NCBI RefSeq assembly: GCF_036370855.1
Contig: NC_088112.1
Span: forward strand, 16,422,469 to 16,486,468
Direction: 5' to 3'
DNA from: Dromaius novaehollandiae
Taxonomy: Eukaryota; Chordata; Aves; Casuariiformes; Dromaiidae
Length of the DNA stretch: 64,000 nt
A program made the translations under genes and the position numbers. This document shows, in pieces, positions 29,301 to 41,300 of the stretch. The notes under the pieces are model-generated. The model did not search any database, had not been told where the DNA came from, and saw nothing but the letters and a program-made list of their open reading frames with translations. The stretch's first letter is position 1, and each line of letters opens with the position of its first letter.

Positions 29301-32300
29301 TTTTTAGACTAAATACATCCATGCCTCTCAGCTGTGAGCACTGCAGCACCTCCAGAAAGCATCCTAGGGGTAGGCTGGTGATGGCAAGGTCTCAGGAGGA
29401 GAGTGATGGGGGAAGAAGGGGCCTTCATAGAGGGAAGGGGTACTAGAAGTGATCTCAATAGCCCAACGAAAGGCAGAGCCTAAGTTCTGATGTTTCAGCC
29501 CCAGGAAGCCTACTTGTGAGCAGCTCAGGGCAGGCACAGCTGGGTGGTGGGAGCCTGCATTGGAGAAGGTAGTTCTTGCTGGGGGACATGTACACCATCC
29601 TGAGTCCTCTGTCCAGCCTCTCTGCCTTTTGTGTCCACAGGCTGATTCCCCAGTGATGTAGAGTGAGAAGTGCCATGGTGCATGACCCTGATGGACATGC
29701 CTTGCTATCTAGAAAAGGGCTATCTGAGGCTTAACGTTGCCAAACTGATCAGGTGTGGCAGCAACCTCAGGCACACAGTTCCCACATATTTGTTGGTGGC
29801 TCAGTTATGGCTTTTCGTAGGCCAGCGTTTATACATTTTTAAGTTTCAGGTATGGTCCACTGAATCTTTTATTGATATCAGCCATAAGCCCTGGGCTAGG
29901 AACTGATCTGCTGCTTGGGGCTGAAATCCGAAAGAAAAAGGAGCCAGTGCTGTGGTTTCCTTATGTAGCCTGTCTGACCTTCCTTTCTTCTTACCCTTTT
30001 GCCTTTGTAAAGTCCTTCTCTGAGCCCCAAGCGTCACTTGTTTTTCTGTTCATGCACATTTTATTCCTTTTCCACTTTGAACCATTGTGTTGGAGACCTG
30101 GACAACTGGAAAAATCCTTGGGAGAACAGTAGTCTCTAGAGAGCTGGGCTGTGTGAGAAGGGAGTACATGCCTTGCTGATTTGAAGCTATTCTGGTGGGG
30201 TCTGTGTTCCTTCTTGCAAGCGGTGGCACTCCTTGGGGAGCCCCAAACTGCTGTTGGGCCATGAAAGGTGCTTTTTTTTTTTTCCTGCTAAACCCAGAGC
30301 CTGCCCTTAGCCCAACTGGAGCCCGTGGCAGATTTCCCTGAGCATGTTTCAGGATTTGACCTGTTATCGCAGTAGTGGATTGTAGGAAGCTTTCTCAGAT
30401 GTGCATAGCCAGGCTGTAGTGTGCAGCTGGACCCAGGCCAGGACTTGGTGCAAGTTCCCAAGGTGTGTGGCGCCAGTACAGTACCCCTCACAAATATGCT
30501 TGTAGCATCTCTCATTCGCAAAAGCATGTTTTAAGGCCCTGCGTGTCCTTCCCACCACCTGTGATTTGCACTGGTTGACCCTGAAGATCTGGCCCCTTTC
30601 CTCTTGGTGACCATCTTCCTGCCAACCTGGGAACACCCATGGGCAGAGTCTCCGGGAAGACTGCCCTGCCCAGGGGCGCTTGCAAAGGGGGAGCTATTTT
30701 TAAAGTGGCTATGGAGCTGGCAGGGTTGGTGTTGGTTTGCTCCCCTCTCTCAGCAGCACTTGCTGGGACATGTCAGGCGTCGTGGCTGGAATCTCCTGGC
30801 GCTGCAGCTGCTCCTGCGCAGCCCAGATTCCCAGGGGAGGCGGGGAGAGCCCTGCCAGGCGGCCAGGCCGGGGGGCTGTTTCACCCCCTCGTCAAGAACT
30901 TTTCCCTACTGAAAGCTTTTTAAAAGAGGGGGAGGAGGAGAGGGGAAGGAAGCTGTGTGTGAAACTCATTTCCCTTGTGTGTCCAGAAGCTGCAGCCCAT
31001 CCGAGCTTCTCAGGAGTGTGGTGCTGCACAAGCTGGCCTGCAAGGAGGGTGGCTGCCGTCATGCTGGGGCATCTTTGCGAATGACCAGACTTCATGGCCT
31101 TGCCCACCAGGCAGGGGTGGATCAAGACTCACTTTGCCGCTGCTGCTGCCCAGCCTGTTATCTGCCGTGTTAAATCACTGAACGCTCTTCCTGGGCAAAA
31201 TAATCCCCCAGCCAGCTCAGCCACAATGGCACCTAACTAGGGATAGGTTTGGGGGTTGTTCTTCCTCCAGAAGTTACTCCTTTTTTCCTTATCTTGGCTC
31301 TGGGCCATTAAGGAGCTAGCAAGTTGATAAACTTTGAGAAGCCGAAGATATCAGAGGACTGGGCAGCTCAGAGTTGGCAGAGAGCTGGGATGGGAGGCAG
31401 AGGCTGGCTGGGGATAGGGGCAGATGGAGGGCTGTGATGTTGTTCAGGTGCTTGATGCTGGATGACAAGTCACTCACAGCCAGGGGGGTCAGTCCTCCAT
31501 TGGGCAGCCCTTGCAGAGCTTAGTTGCCCCATCTCAGTTCCAACTGGGACAAAAACCATTCAGAAGAGAAGGTCTCAGTGGTCTGGGGTCTCTGGGACAT
31601 AGCTGGGAGCACTGTGAGAGAAGGTTTTGTCACCCAGCTGATTTGTCTGCCAGTGGCTGCAAAGTCTGCATCATCTAGGGACTTGAGGATGCTTGTGTAC
31701 GAACAGGCTCGCAGACAAGTCTCTGGCCTGCCGCAGGTCCCCATGTCTCATGCTTGCCCCGCTAGCTGCAATTTAGCAATCCTGTACTGAGTACAGCAAA
31801 GGCATGGAAAAACTCTCCTTGCTTGCCACAATGAAATGGGGGCTGGGACAGGCAAGGCCCTCTTCCCAGAGAGCCTCCAGCTCATGCATGGAGACCCTGG
31901 CGGATGGAGCAGACCCCACTTGCTCTTACCGCTTAGCTCAAATGCAGCCCGTGCCACAGGCGCTGGGGCTGGGCAGTGCTCGGAGGTGTGCTGTGCGGCT
32001 CAGTGCCGGCTTCTCCTGCTGTTTGAGCAGGCTGCTCTGCTCCGGATTTTCCCTCTCTCTGCTTGTATCGCAGCAGTCCTCAGAGTGTGGTAGAGTGCAG
32101 GCTTCCCGGGGATCTCGCCTGCGCTCACACAGCCTCTCTCGTCTCTGCACAGATCACAGCAAAGCGCTGGTCCCTGCAAACTCCTCCCTCTCTGCCTCAG
32201 ACAGCTCTGCCCTGCGCGGTCCCGCTCTGGGGGCTGGGGGGGGGGGCAGGGGGTGACCCTTCTCATCTCACTGCTCTCCTGTCTGCCTCGGTGCTGTCTG

Positions 32301-35300
32301 CATCACCTCCGTGTCCTCAGAGGATGAAGAAGGTGGGGCAAGGTAAGAGGAGTTCCTTTTAACGGCTTACGTGCTATAAATAGCCGCGTCACCCAAGTAT
32401 CGTCTGAGAGTGATGTGACAGAGTCTGGGCACTGGGCGATGCGCCGCGTTCCTTATAGACACACCCAACATTTGGTCATTTGAGCTGATGGAAAAGGGCT
32501 CCTGCAGGTCCCGCCTGTGACACACAGCATGTCATCGCATTAGCGCGCTGTGGGACACCTCTCAGGTTATGCACAGCGTAATCCCATCTGGCAACAGCCG
32601 AGGCCGGCATCCTGCAGCGAGGTCGGCATGTGTGCACCTCGCTGGCAGAGGCAGCCAGGCAGCTTGCAACAGGGAGCCTCTACCCTGCAGCGAAGGCTGA
32701 GCAGCCTGCCTTCGGCTTGCACCAGGCTGCGCCTGGGCCCAGGTGGTGTGGCAGGGTCTGGGCCATGGAGGCACGGAGGTTTCTTTGGTATGCATGTCAG
32801 GCCTTCCCTTGGGAAGGATGGGGAAAATGGCTTTTCTGTAGGGAATAATCAGCTCAGGGAGAGAAGTGTTTTCCCTGGTGCTGGTGATGTGCCTCCGTGG
32901 TCCCTGAATGCTCTTTCACTCCCTCCTTCTAGGCTGGGCTGTAGGTAAGGTTTGGTCAAAAACCCTTGGTCCTCCCTATTCATCCAGACTGTCTCCAGAG
33001 AAATTCAGATCTTGGGGCTGTCTGGTGCCTTCGGAGGGGGAGTTTTGATTGCAATGACAAAATATCTCCTACCTCCTGAATATCTCATACCTCTTCACCA
33101 CCAGTATTGGAACCAAGCACTACAGGCAGCTTCCTAGCTTATATGTACATGGGAACAAGCAGAGAAACACAGCCATCTTAAGAAGCCTCCCTTCATCTAG
33201 CCACAGACAGTGGGCACTAAGGCACAAAGCCAGGTGATTCCCCAGCTCCCAGCCCTTTTTTCAGTGAACAAAATGATCTCCTTATATAGCCTACTTCAGG
33301 GGACTTGTGCTGCTGCCCCTGCCTTCTGCTGCAGCTGTCCCCTTGGAGGGGTGCGGGTTGGTCCTGATCCTCCTCCTCAGTGGGAGGGAGGTCCTGGACG
33401 AGCAGAGGTACCAGCACCTCGCTGGAGGCAGCGTAGGGCACTTCCCAGGCTGGCCAGGTGGCACTTGTGTGGGGAACGGGGAAGTTCTTCCCTCCCCTGC
33501 TTTTTAAAAAAGAAAAGTCACTGCCTCCACGGTGAGTGATGTGGTGATGATGGCTCGTGATGGGTTACATGTAAAATCCCTCGCATCCCTGAGGATGCTA
33601 CCAGTTGAAAGCTTTTATGGCATTTTAAAAATAGCCGCAGAGCGGGAGAGAATGAGAAGATGGATGGGTAGGTGGATCCCTAATAAGGAGAGAAGAGGAA
33701 ACACAGCCAGAGAGGGAATGGAAAGACTTCAGTGAACGGCATGTGAGTGATTACTGGGGGCAGGGAGTGGTGTGGTCATACTGTGCCGCTGCGCTGTGTG
33801 CCCAGCGGGAACTGGAAACCCTATAAAAAGCCTGGATGTGAGATATGCTCCTCACACGTGCCTGTGAGAGGGATGGGACAGCATCAGCTCGGCGTCTCTG
33901 CTGAACACACTCACTTTTAATGGCTACTTGTAGAATGAAGTAATCCCTGACTTTAGATAGCTGGCCTGGGCTCGCTTCTGCTGCTGCTTTTGCTTGATAC
34001 CCTGAACATCTCCAGGCTGATCTGTGCTGCTTCCCCTGCCTTGAGGCATCAGCCCGGCCAGGGAGCTGACAGATGAAACTGGCCCTGGCCCCCCCAAAAC
34101 ACGACCCTTCACACCTGAGCTGAGCTGAAGTGATTTGACAAGAGAGGCATGCTAGGGGTGAGGTCTCTGCTCTGTCTTGTGGGTTTCTATGATCTGATAG
34201 CTCATGGCATCCAAGGGCAAGGTTTGGTTGATCTGGGGCCCTGGCAGAGCTGTGGTGGCTCCTGGAAAGGCTCCGTTTTCCAATGCTGAGCTGGCACAGC
34301 GGTCCCAGGGCCCTTGGCAGAAGGTCCCCTTCAGGAGGAGAGGCTCAGCTTTGCCTTGCGTCACTGTCGGTGCCGTGTCCCCAGTGCCGGGAAGTGGTTC
34401 CAGAGCTGCTGTGCAGCCTGGGCCCATCCCTGCGCTTGTGGCAGTCCTCCCCCATCGCTCAGGGAAGATTATACGGAGTGTCTCCAAGAAATGCTAATTG
34501 CTTTGGCTTGCACAGCAGAGCCACTGGGCATTCAGAGCTCTTAGTCAGCTCAGAGATCTGCCAGAACCTTCCTCTCCTTCCCCCGGAAAACTAGCAGAGG
34601 TCCAAAACATGCTGTTGCTGATCACCACCTGCCTGGACCCCAGCTGAGCTGCAGGCCTGCATGCAGGATTGGCCCAGCCTCCAAGGCACCGGTGGTCCCA
34701 AATGCCCCTGAGGCAGAGTGCGGTGTGGTTTTGTTGGACCCTGCGGCGTTGTGGCCTCAGGTGAAGCACCACGAGCTCAACCCCTGGCAGGCAGAGTGTG
34801 GGGTCAAATGCATCTCTGCTGTTGGAGCAAGGGTGGCTGGAGAGATGGCAGGAGTTCCCCTTCCTGGGGGAACAGGCCTGAGCACGACAGATCTTGTGCT
34901 GCAGCAGAAGCCTTCAGTGCTTTTCTGCCTTGTGTCCTCTCTGGACCCCTCTGCCACCGCCACCCTCTTCTGCTCTGCTTGTGCTGCCGGCAATTAAAAC
35001 TCTTTGAGGCTGGCCTGGCGGGGCCGCGCTTGGTGCTGGCTGTTGGGAAGCATTCCTTGGCTTTCTCCCCGCTCGAAGCGCAGTGAAAACTCCACAAACA
35101 AGACTCCTCTGTCAAACTCACCAGCCTGTCACATCTAGGCCATCACCCCCCTGCTCTCCCTGGCTTGCTTCTCCCCTCCCCCCCCCCCCCCCCCGCCCCT
35201 TTCCTCTCTTCCTCATCAGTTAGGCGAATAATTGGGAAAGCAAAGAAGCAGAGGCCGGCCTGGAAATGGGCTAGCCCTGCCCAGCGCCGCGCTGGGGAAT

Positions 35301-38300
35301 GGGGACGGCAGCGAGAGCGTGTGCTCCCTGGCCTGTGCACTGGCCTTGCTCGTGGAGGGAGGCTGTTGGTCCGCGTGCTTGTTCCCACAGCCTTTCTCCA
35401 GCTCACCGCTTTCTACTGCTGGGGCACAAAGGCGAAATATCGAGGTCTTTACCCTGCTGCCTTTGCCAACCCCTGGTGCCGGCCGGTGCCTGGGGAAGGG
35501 CAAAGAGGTGCCTTCATGCAACCAACTTCTCTGCTCTGAAAGGGGCCCTTTGCTCAGATGGTGTGGGTCCATGAGGACCCAGGGTAGGGGATGTGCGGCT
35601 GCGTGGGTTCTCCTATGTGCTGTGCTTGGGGATGATGACTGTCTGTCCCAGCTGCAGGCTCCAGAGCTCCCTGTGCCGGATGTGACCGGGTGCCAAGTCC
35701 AGTCCTGCAGTTCTCCAAGGACTCAGTATCAGCTATGGAGAAATAACTTTTGGAGGAGCATGGGTGCTTTTTGAGCCAGGCCTGTCCTCCCTGCTGAGCT
35801 CCCGCTACCCCGCAGGAGGCAGCGTGCTGGCAGTGCTGGCATGGGTCATCTGAGGCTGTCCCAAACTTCTCTCTTCCCGCTCGGTTAGTTAGATGCCATA
35901 AAGCGTATGATTGAGGAAATAATTCTGTTCCCTGGCAGGCAGTTTTTGGTTCATTTAAGACAAAAACAAGCACAACAAAGCACCTGTTGATTTTCCCCCT
36001 GCCGAAAGAGGACTTGTTCCCTGGAAAATGCTGGCTCTGCTGGGCCCATTGACCACCCGTTAATTGTCACTAATGAGGAGCAGGGCCCGCTGGGGACAAA
36101 CTGCTGCCTCATCTCGGGAGGGCCGTCGCAGTGGGTGGTGGCTGGTGCACGGAGGGGACGGGAGTGGTGCCCCGGGCGCGGGTGTGTTTGGGCGCGTGAA
36201 CGGGTTTGTTACGGGCCTTGTGCTGCCCGTGCGGGGAGGCAGCGCTTCGCTCCGCATGGAGCGCTAAGAGGATCTCCGGTGCTTATTGTACACAGATGGA
36301 TTTATTTACGTGTATATTCCCGGGCGGTGGGGATGGGGAGGGCTCACCTCGCCCTGTCCAGGAGGGAGGGTTAAGCCCTGCAGCCACCCCAGGCCACAGG
36401 GAGCACGATGCCGTGGTGCTGCCTGGCAGCGGCACTGATGCCTGTGCTTGGCTGCCCAGTCGGTTTGCGTTTTCTTTTCACCCCAGACTGTGATGAAAGG
36501 CACCGAGGGCTTTTAGCAAGAGACAGCCGCGTCTGTCTGCCTGCCGCTTCCCGTGCTGGCAGCCCCCCCTCCTGCTCCTTTTGAAGTTGGGTTTCTGGGC
36601 GTATGCAGAAGCCAAGGAGAGCACGAGTGCGGGAAGGAGGAGGGGAGAGGATTGCGTCTCTGCCAAAACCCCTGCATTACATCCAAGGGAATTTATTGTT
36701 CCAGACATGCCTCTTGCCCCCTGTCCCTCACTCTGCCATGTCAACCCCGCTGCTCCGGACCCGACATCCCCCGGCACCAAGCCCCGTTCCTGCCCCGCTC
36801 AGCGTGTCGCAGCCCGACTGCTGGGTCACCCTGTGAGTGGGGGCCAGGGCGTTGTGGCTTTCCCACCTGTGAGGATGGGCCGGGGGTACCAAAGCCCCCT
36901 CCGAGGCTATCGTGCTTGGCAAGGAGGGGCCTGTGCCACCACCAGGCTGGCGGGGGCTGTGTGAGCACTGGTGCAGATGTGCCATTGCTGGTACCCCCTC
37001 TCCTGGTGCTCTGTCTCCTGGTGCTCTATCACCTGCTGCCCATCTCTGGCTGCTTTCGTAGCATCCACCCTGATTACTTTTGCTGCTTCTCTCATTCCCC
37101 ATTTGCTAAAATGGCTGAGCTGTTTTACTTGGTGGCTGCTAGCAGGCAGCAGTGCTTTCCCTGGGAGTTTTGTCAGAGCTGATGCTCCGGGCTCCTGGGG
37201 TGCTCTCGGACGCTCTCGCAGACACCCACCCCTCTGACAACCCTCCTCCTCCAGAAGTGTCCGCTCGCTGTCTCTGTGTTTGCCAATCAGCTATTGCGAG
37301 GGCAGCTCAGCAGAAGGGGGAACTTCCCCTTTGGGATTTGTCATTTCATTAGAATAAACAGTCAAGTGGGATGTTATTTTCCATTCCAGCTGAGAGAGGT
37401 TGTAGTTGCTGTTTTTTGACCCAACCCTGACGTTTATGTTTTAATTCTCTTTGCCTTTAATGAAGTGGTACAGAGAGGCAGGAGCTGAGCATGCTTTGGC
37501 AATGGCAGAAGCTTGTGTTTTTGCAGTGCAAGGGATTATGTCAATGTATTTGTGGTTGCATCTCTGCTTCCTATTCTGGCATTGGATTAGGGGTTCAGAA
37601 AAGCCCTAAACCATGCAACAAAATGTACTTTGACTCTGCTGTCGCCAGACTCCTTCCACAGCCAGCTGTGGAGATGGCCTGTGGTTGCAGTGTTGGGACC
37701 CTTCAAACAGCATGGGTGTTGCTCTGAGGCAGCCTGTGTTCCTCTCGGGTATCTTGGCAGTCTGGCCTTGTGTGCCACCCTGAAACACTTGTGTATGGGG
37801 ACTCATGGGATGCAGGCAGCCCAGATGGGCTTAGAAATGCCCAATGCAAAACTGGGGTGCACTGGGAGTGCAGTGTGGACAGCTTGTTGCAGCTATGGTG
37901 GGCAGAGACCAGCCCTGAGCTGGCGAATCTCACATGACGTGTGGTCACCCAAAGGTTAGGCCAGCCTACCTGCACTGGTAAAAGAAGAAAGGTGCTGAAT
38001 AACTTGTCCTTGTCCCCAGGCACCCCTCAATCCCTCACCTATGGGATCTCTTTGGTTTGGGGTCTCTGGAGAGCTGCATCAGGGCATCGCAAGGGCTTCT
38101 TTGCAGCCTCCATGGTCTGCAGCACCCTGCTCCACTGCCTGCCAGGGCGAAGGGTAGTCCCACAGCATGGTGCTGGTCTGCCAGCCTGGGAATCGGCCCT
38201 GCCGGAGGGCAGTGCCTCCTTGCCTGGCACAGAGGGAATGGCAGGGTGCTAGGGAAGCACCCGATCCCGGGGGGACGCTCTGGGCTGGGACAGGTCAGAC

Positions 38301-41300
38301 TGGGTCCAGCAGATGATGTCCCTGTGGCACAGCACTGGCACCCCTGGAGGCAATGGCTGCCAGGTTGCCTCGCTGAAGGTCGTCCCAAGGTGAGCAGCAG
38401 AAGGGGAAGTGGCTCTCTTCGTCCTCCTCCTCCTCATCCTACCTGTCCCCAGAGGCCCCAGTGCTTTCCCACCCCATCATGCCCTCTTGCCCCAGCCTTC
38501 TCTCTGTGAATTTGGGCTGTTTTGTGTTCCTTCTTTTTTCCTTTTCTTTCTCCTTTTCGTCTTTTCTCCCCTTTTCTCTCCTGTCAGCTTTGTTCGCCCC
38601 GGCTGTATACTGGGGTTGCCATGGCGACTCTGCCGAAAGATGAAAATCCCCAGGATGGTCGGTCCTGCGCCTGCCGTGGGTGCAGGGAAAGGCAGGGCAC
38701 CCCTCTGCCCCTTTGGAGGGATGAGCCCTTTCTACCGGCCTCCCTTGGCACCCACCGCCGAGATCCCCCTCCTGCCAGCAGGGGATGGAGGTTCCTGGGG
38801 ACGCCGTGCTCCGCTTGGCTGGGACATGTCCTGGTGCCGGGGAGAGGCTGCTCTCCCGCCGGCCGGCCGGGGCTGTGGGCGATCCCTGCCCGCCCGGGAT
38901 GGGGCCCCGCAACGCCTTACTGCAGCGGCAGGGCTAATTTCATAGCACGGCTTTGTTAGCCTCTCGTCACTGGAGCTGTTAATCTGCAATAAATATGTTT
39001 TTAATGAGCGAGTGCTACTTAAGGAAAACAGAGGAGCTGCTGCAGCACGGGCCATCCCTTTAGATTTAATGGCCCACCACTGCCTGCTAGCAGAGAGGAA
39101 TATAAAACTGTATGAATACCTGGCTGTACCCTGTTAGCTTTCACAGGACACACACGCCTTTCCTCTTGCTCTTGGGAATAAGCTTCCTTTTCCCATCCCA
39201 GGACCTGGGCTACTTCTCCTTTCAATATCATCATCTCTCACCAGGCAAGTGACTGTGGTGACTTGACCTTGCCTTGGCCAGTGTCAGGCCTCTGGGTTCA
39301 AACCTCCCAAAATCTCTGGGCAAAGTGGGGTCTGGAGCCCACGTCCAGTCTCTGGGCAGGACATACGTGGAGGGCAGACACTGGTGGCAGGGACTCAGCT
39401 GCGTCCTCTGGCCTGGGAGGGTGTCTCGTATGAGCCATATTCTGGTGTTGGAGGACAGCAGCCGAGCCATGGTTCAGCAGGCAGAGCGTGGTTTGTGGCT
39501 CTCTGGTGCTGCTCTGCAGACAACAATATATCCTTTCAGCATTTGTCAGTGCTACTGTGCCCCTTTCATGAGATAATTAGGATGACGTGTTATTAGCTGA
39601 TTACTGGGGAAAAATATATTTACTGAGGATTTATTCTGGAAACAACATTAATCTCCTGTGTAGTTGCTAAACCCCCATAAATAATCTGGTTTTGATAATC
39701 AATTGCTATTGCAACCCCCCCCCCAATAAATCTCAATTAAATGCACATTTAATTCACATAAAGTTGCCAAATTTGCTTGTACATTTCTGTCCTGCTGTTT
39801 GCTTTAGGCAGATGTCTGTGTATGTGCTAGCTCAAGTCTGTTTATCAGACAGCCCTAAACCAGAATATGGTTTGCCAAGGCGGAGCAGTTAGAGCAACAG
39901 CAACGCTTCTCTCCTGTGGTCCTACATGGAGAAGCCAGAACATCCCTGTTTCCTTCTGGCAGAGCTGCTCAAAGAAAAGTGCTTTGCAAACATGAACACA
40001 CACAGCCCTTCCTCGTCATTATCTTTGTGCTGGCATTTTGCAGTTGGGGAAGCAGGAGCGACCATATGAGAAGTTGCACCTGGAGCAGCCTGTTTTCCAA
40101 GGCGCACAAAGCGCTGATACGCTCGGCTCAGGGGCAGAGAGAAGCAGGTGCCAAGCCCATGTAGACGCTTTGATGGAGCCAGTCGGAGTGACACGGCCAC
40201 GGGGGCAGGGCTGGGAACGCAACTCCTAGCTCCCAGCTCCTCTTGCTCAGTTGTGCCTTTCTGCAGGCATTCAATGAGGCTTTGATGGGAACTGATGCCT
40301 TGTTGGGCTTCGTTTAGTCCTTACCGCCCTTGGGCCAGCTTGGGTGACTTTCTAAGCCTTAATGCAGGTTGATAGGTCAGAGTGGAAGGAAGCACAGGGG
40401 CGTGATGCAGAGAAAAGGCAGCTGGCCCCGGGTTAGCGGGATGCGTTCCTGCCAGCTTCCTTTGGAGCTGCAGGGAGATTCCAGACGCGAATTGGGCTCC
40501 GTTTGTTGTCAGGGCCACACTGATTTATTTCATCCTCTTCTTTTCTGTGCAAAAAATACACAGCTAACCGCAGTGGCAGACACCAAAGAGGGAAGAGAGA
40601 CCTGGGTGCATTTGGGCTGGAGAACTGGCAGGCAGAGCCCAGGGCTGCCTCCCTGGATCCGCTGGCACTGTGGGTCCCTGCCGCAGGGACTCAGTGGGGG
40701 GTGCAAGGACAGCATGGCAAACCTCCCGCTGCCTTTCGTGGTGTGGGGGTTTCAGCCCTCACCACTGCTCCTCTGGGTGTGAGCCTGGAGATCTGCGGGC
40801 CAGTGCCTATTTGGAGCACGGCCTCTGCTAGAGCACCCGGAGTGGCAGCTTGAGCTGTGATGATCTTGGTGACAGGGACCACGTTAGGGGACCCATAAAA
40901 GAAACGATGAAGCTGTTTGAATTGCTGGGAAGACGTCTACTAAGATCTCCTCCTGAGCCTGGCTGGAGCCCAGCCTGCTAATTACGGTGGTAAGGGAAAT
41001 ACACAAACATACAGATGGCAAGAAGAACAAAAACTGCTGTCTTTTAATATTGAAAGCTCTGTTTCCGGCCAACTGAAACCAACACATGGCAGAAGATAAA
41101 TGCTAACAGCTTTGGGTGAGACCGGAGCGCACCGCCAGCCTGTTCAGGAGCTCTTTGAGTGCTTGCAAAGCCCAGAGAGGGATCTGCCTCTCTCTGGGCA
41201 GAAGGATGGATGTGAGCCCGGACCGGCTGCCCGCAGTTGAGCTGGGAGGCCAGGCTGGGGCCACGGCTGACTGTACACACTTGCATGAGTGTGCACCTAT

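Noticed and set aside
33821..33860. Internal ABLIM3 promoter at the TATA-like box with a full first exon
   Set aside because: The TATA-like sequence is clear, but I could not define a downstream exon with a start codon and donor in the right phase, so only the motif is listed.
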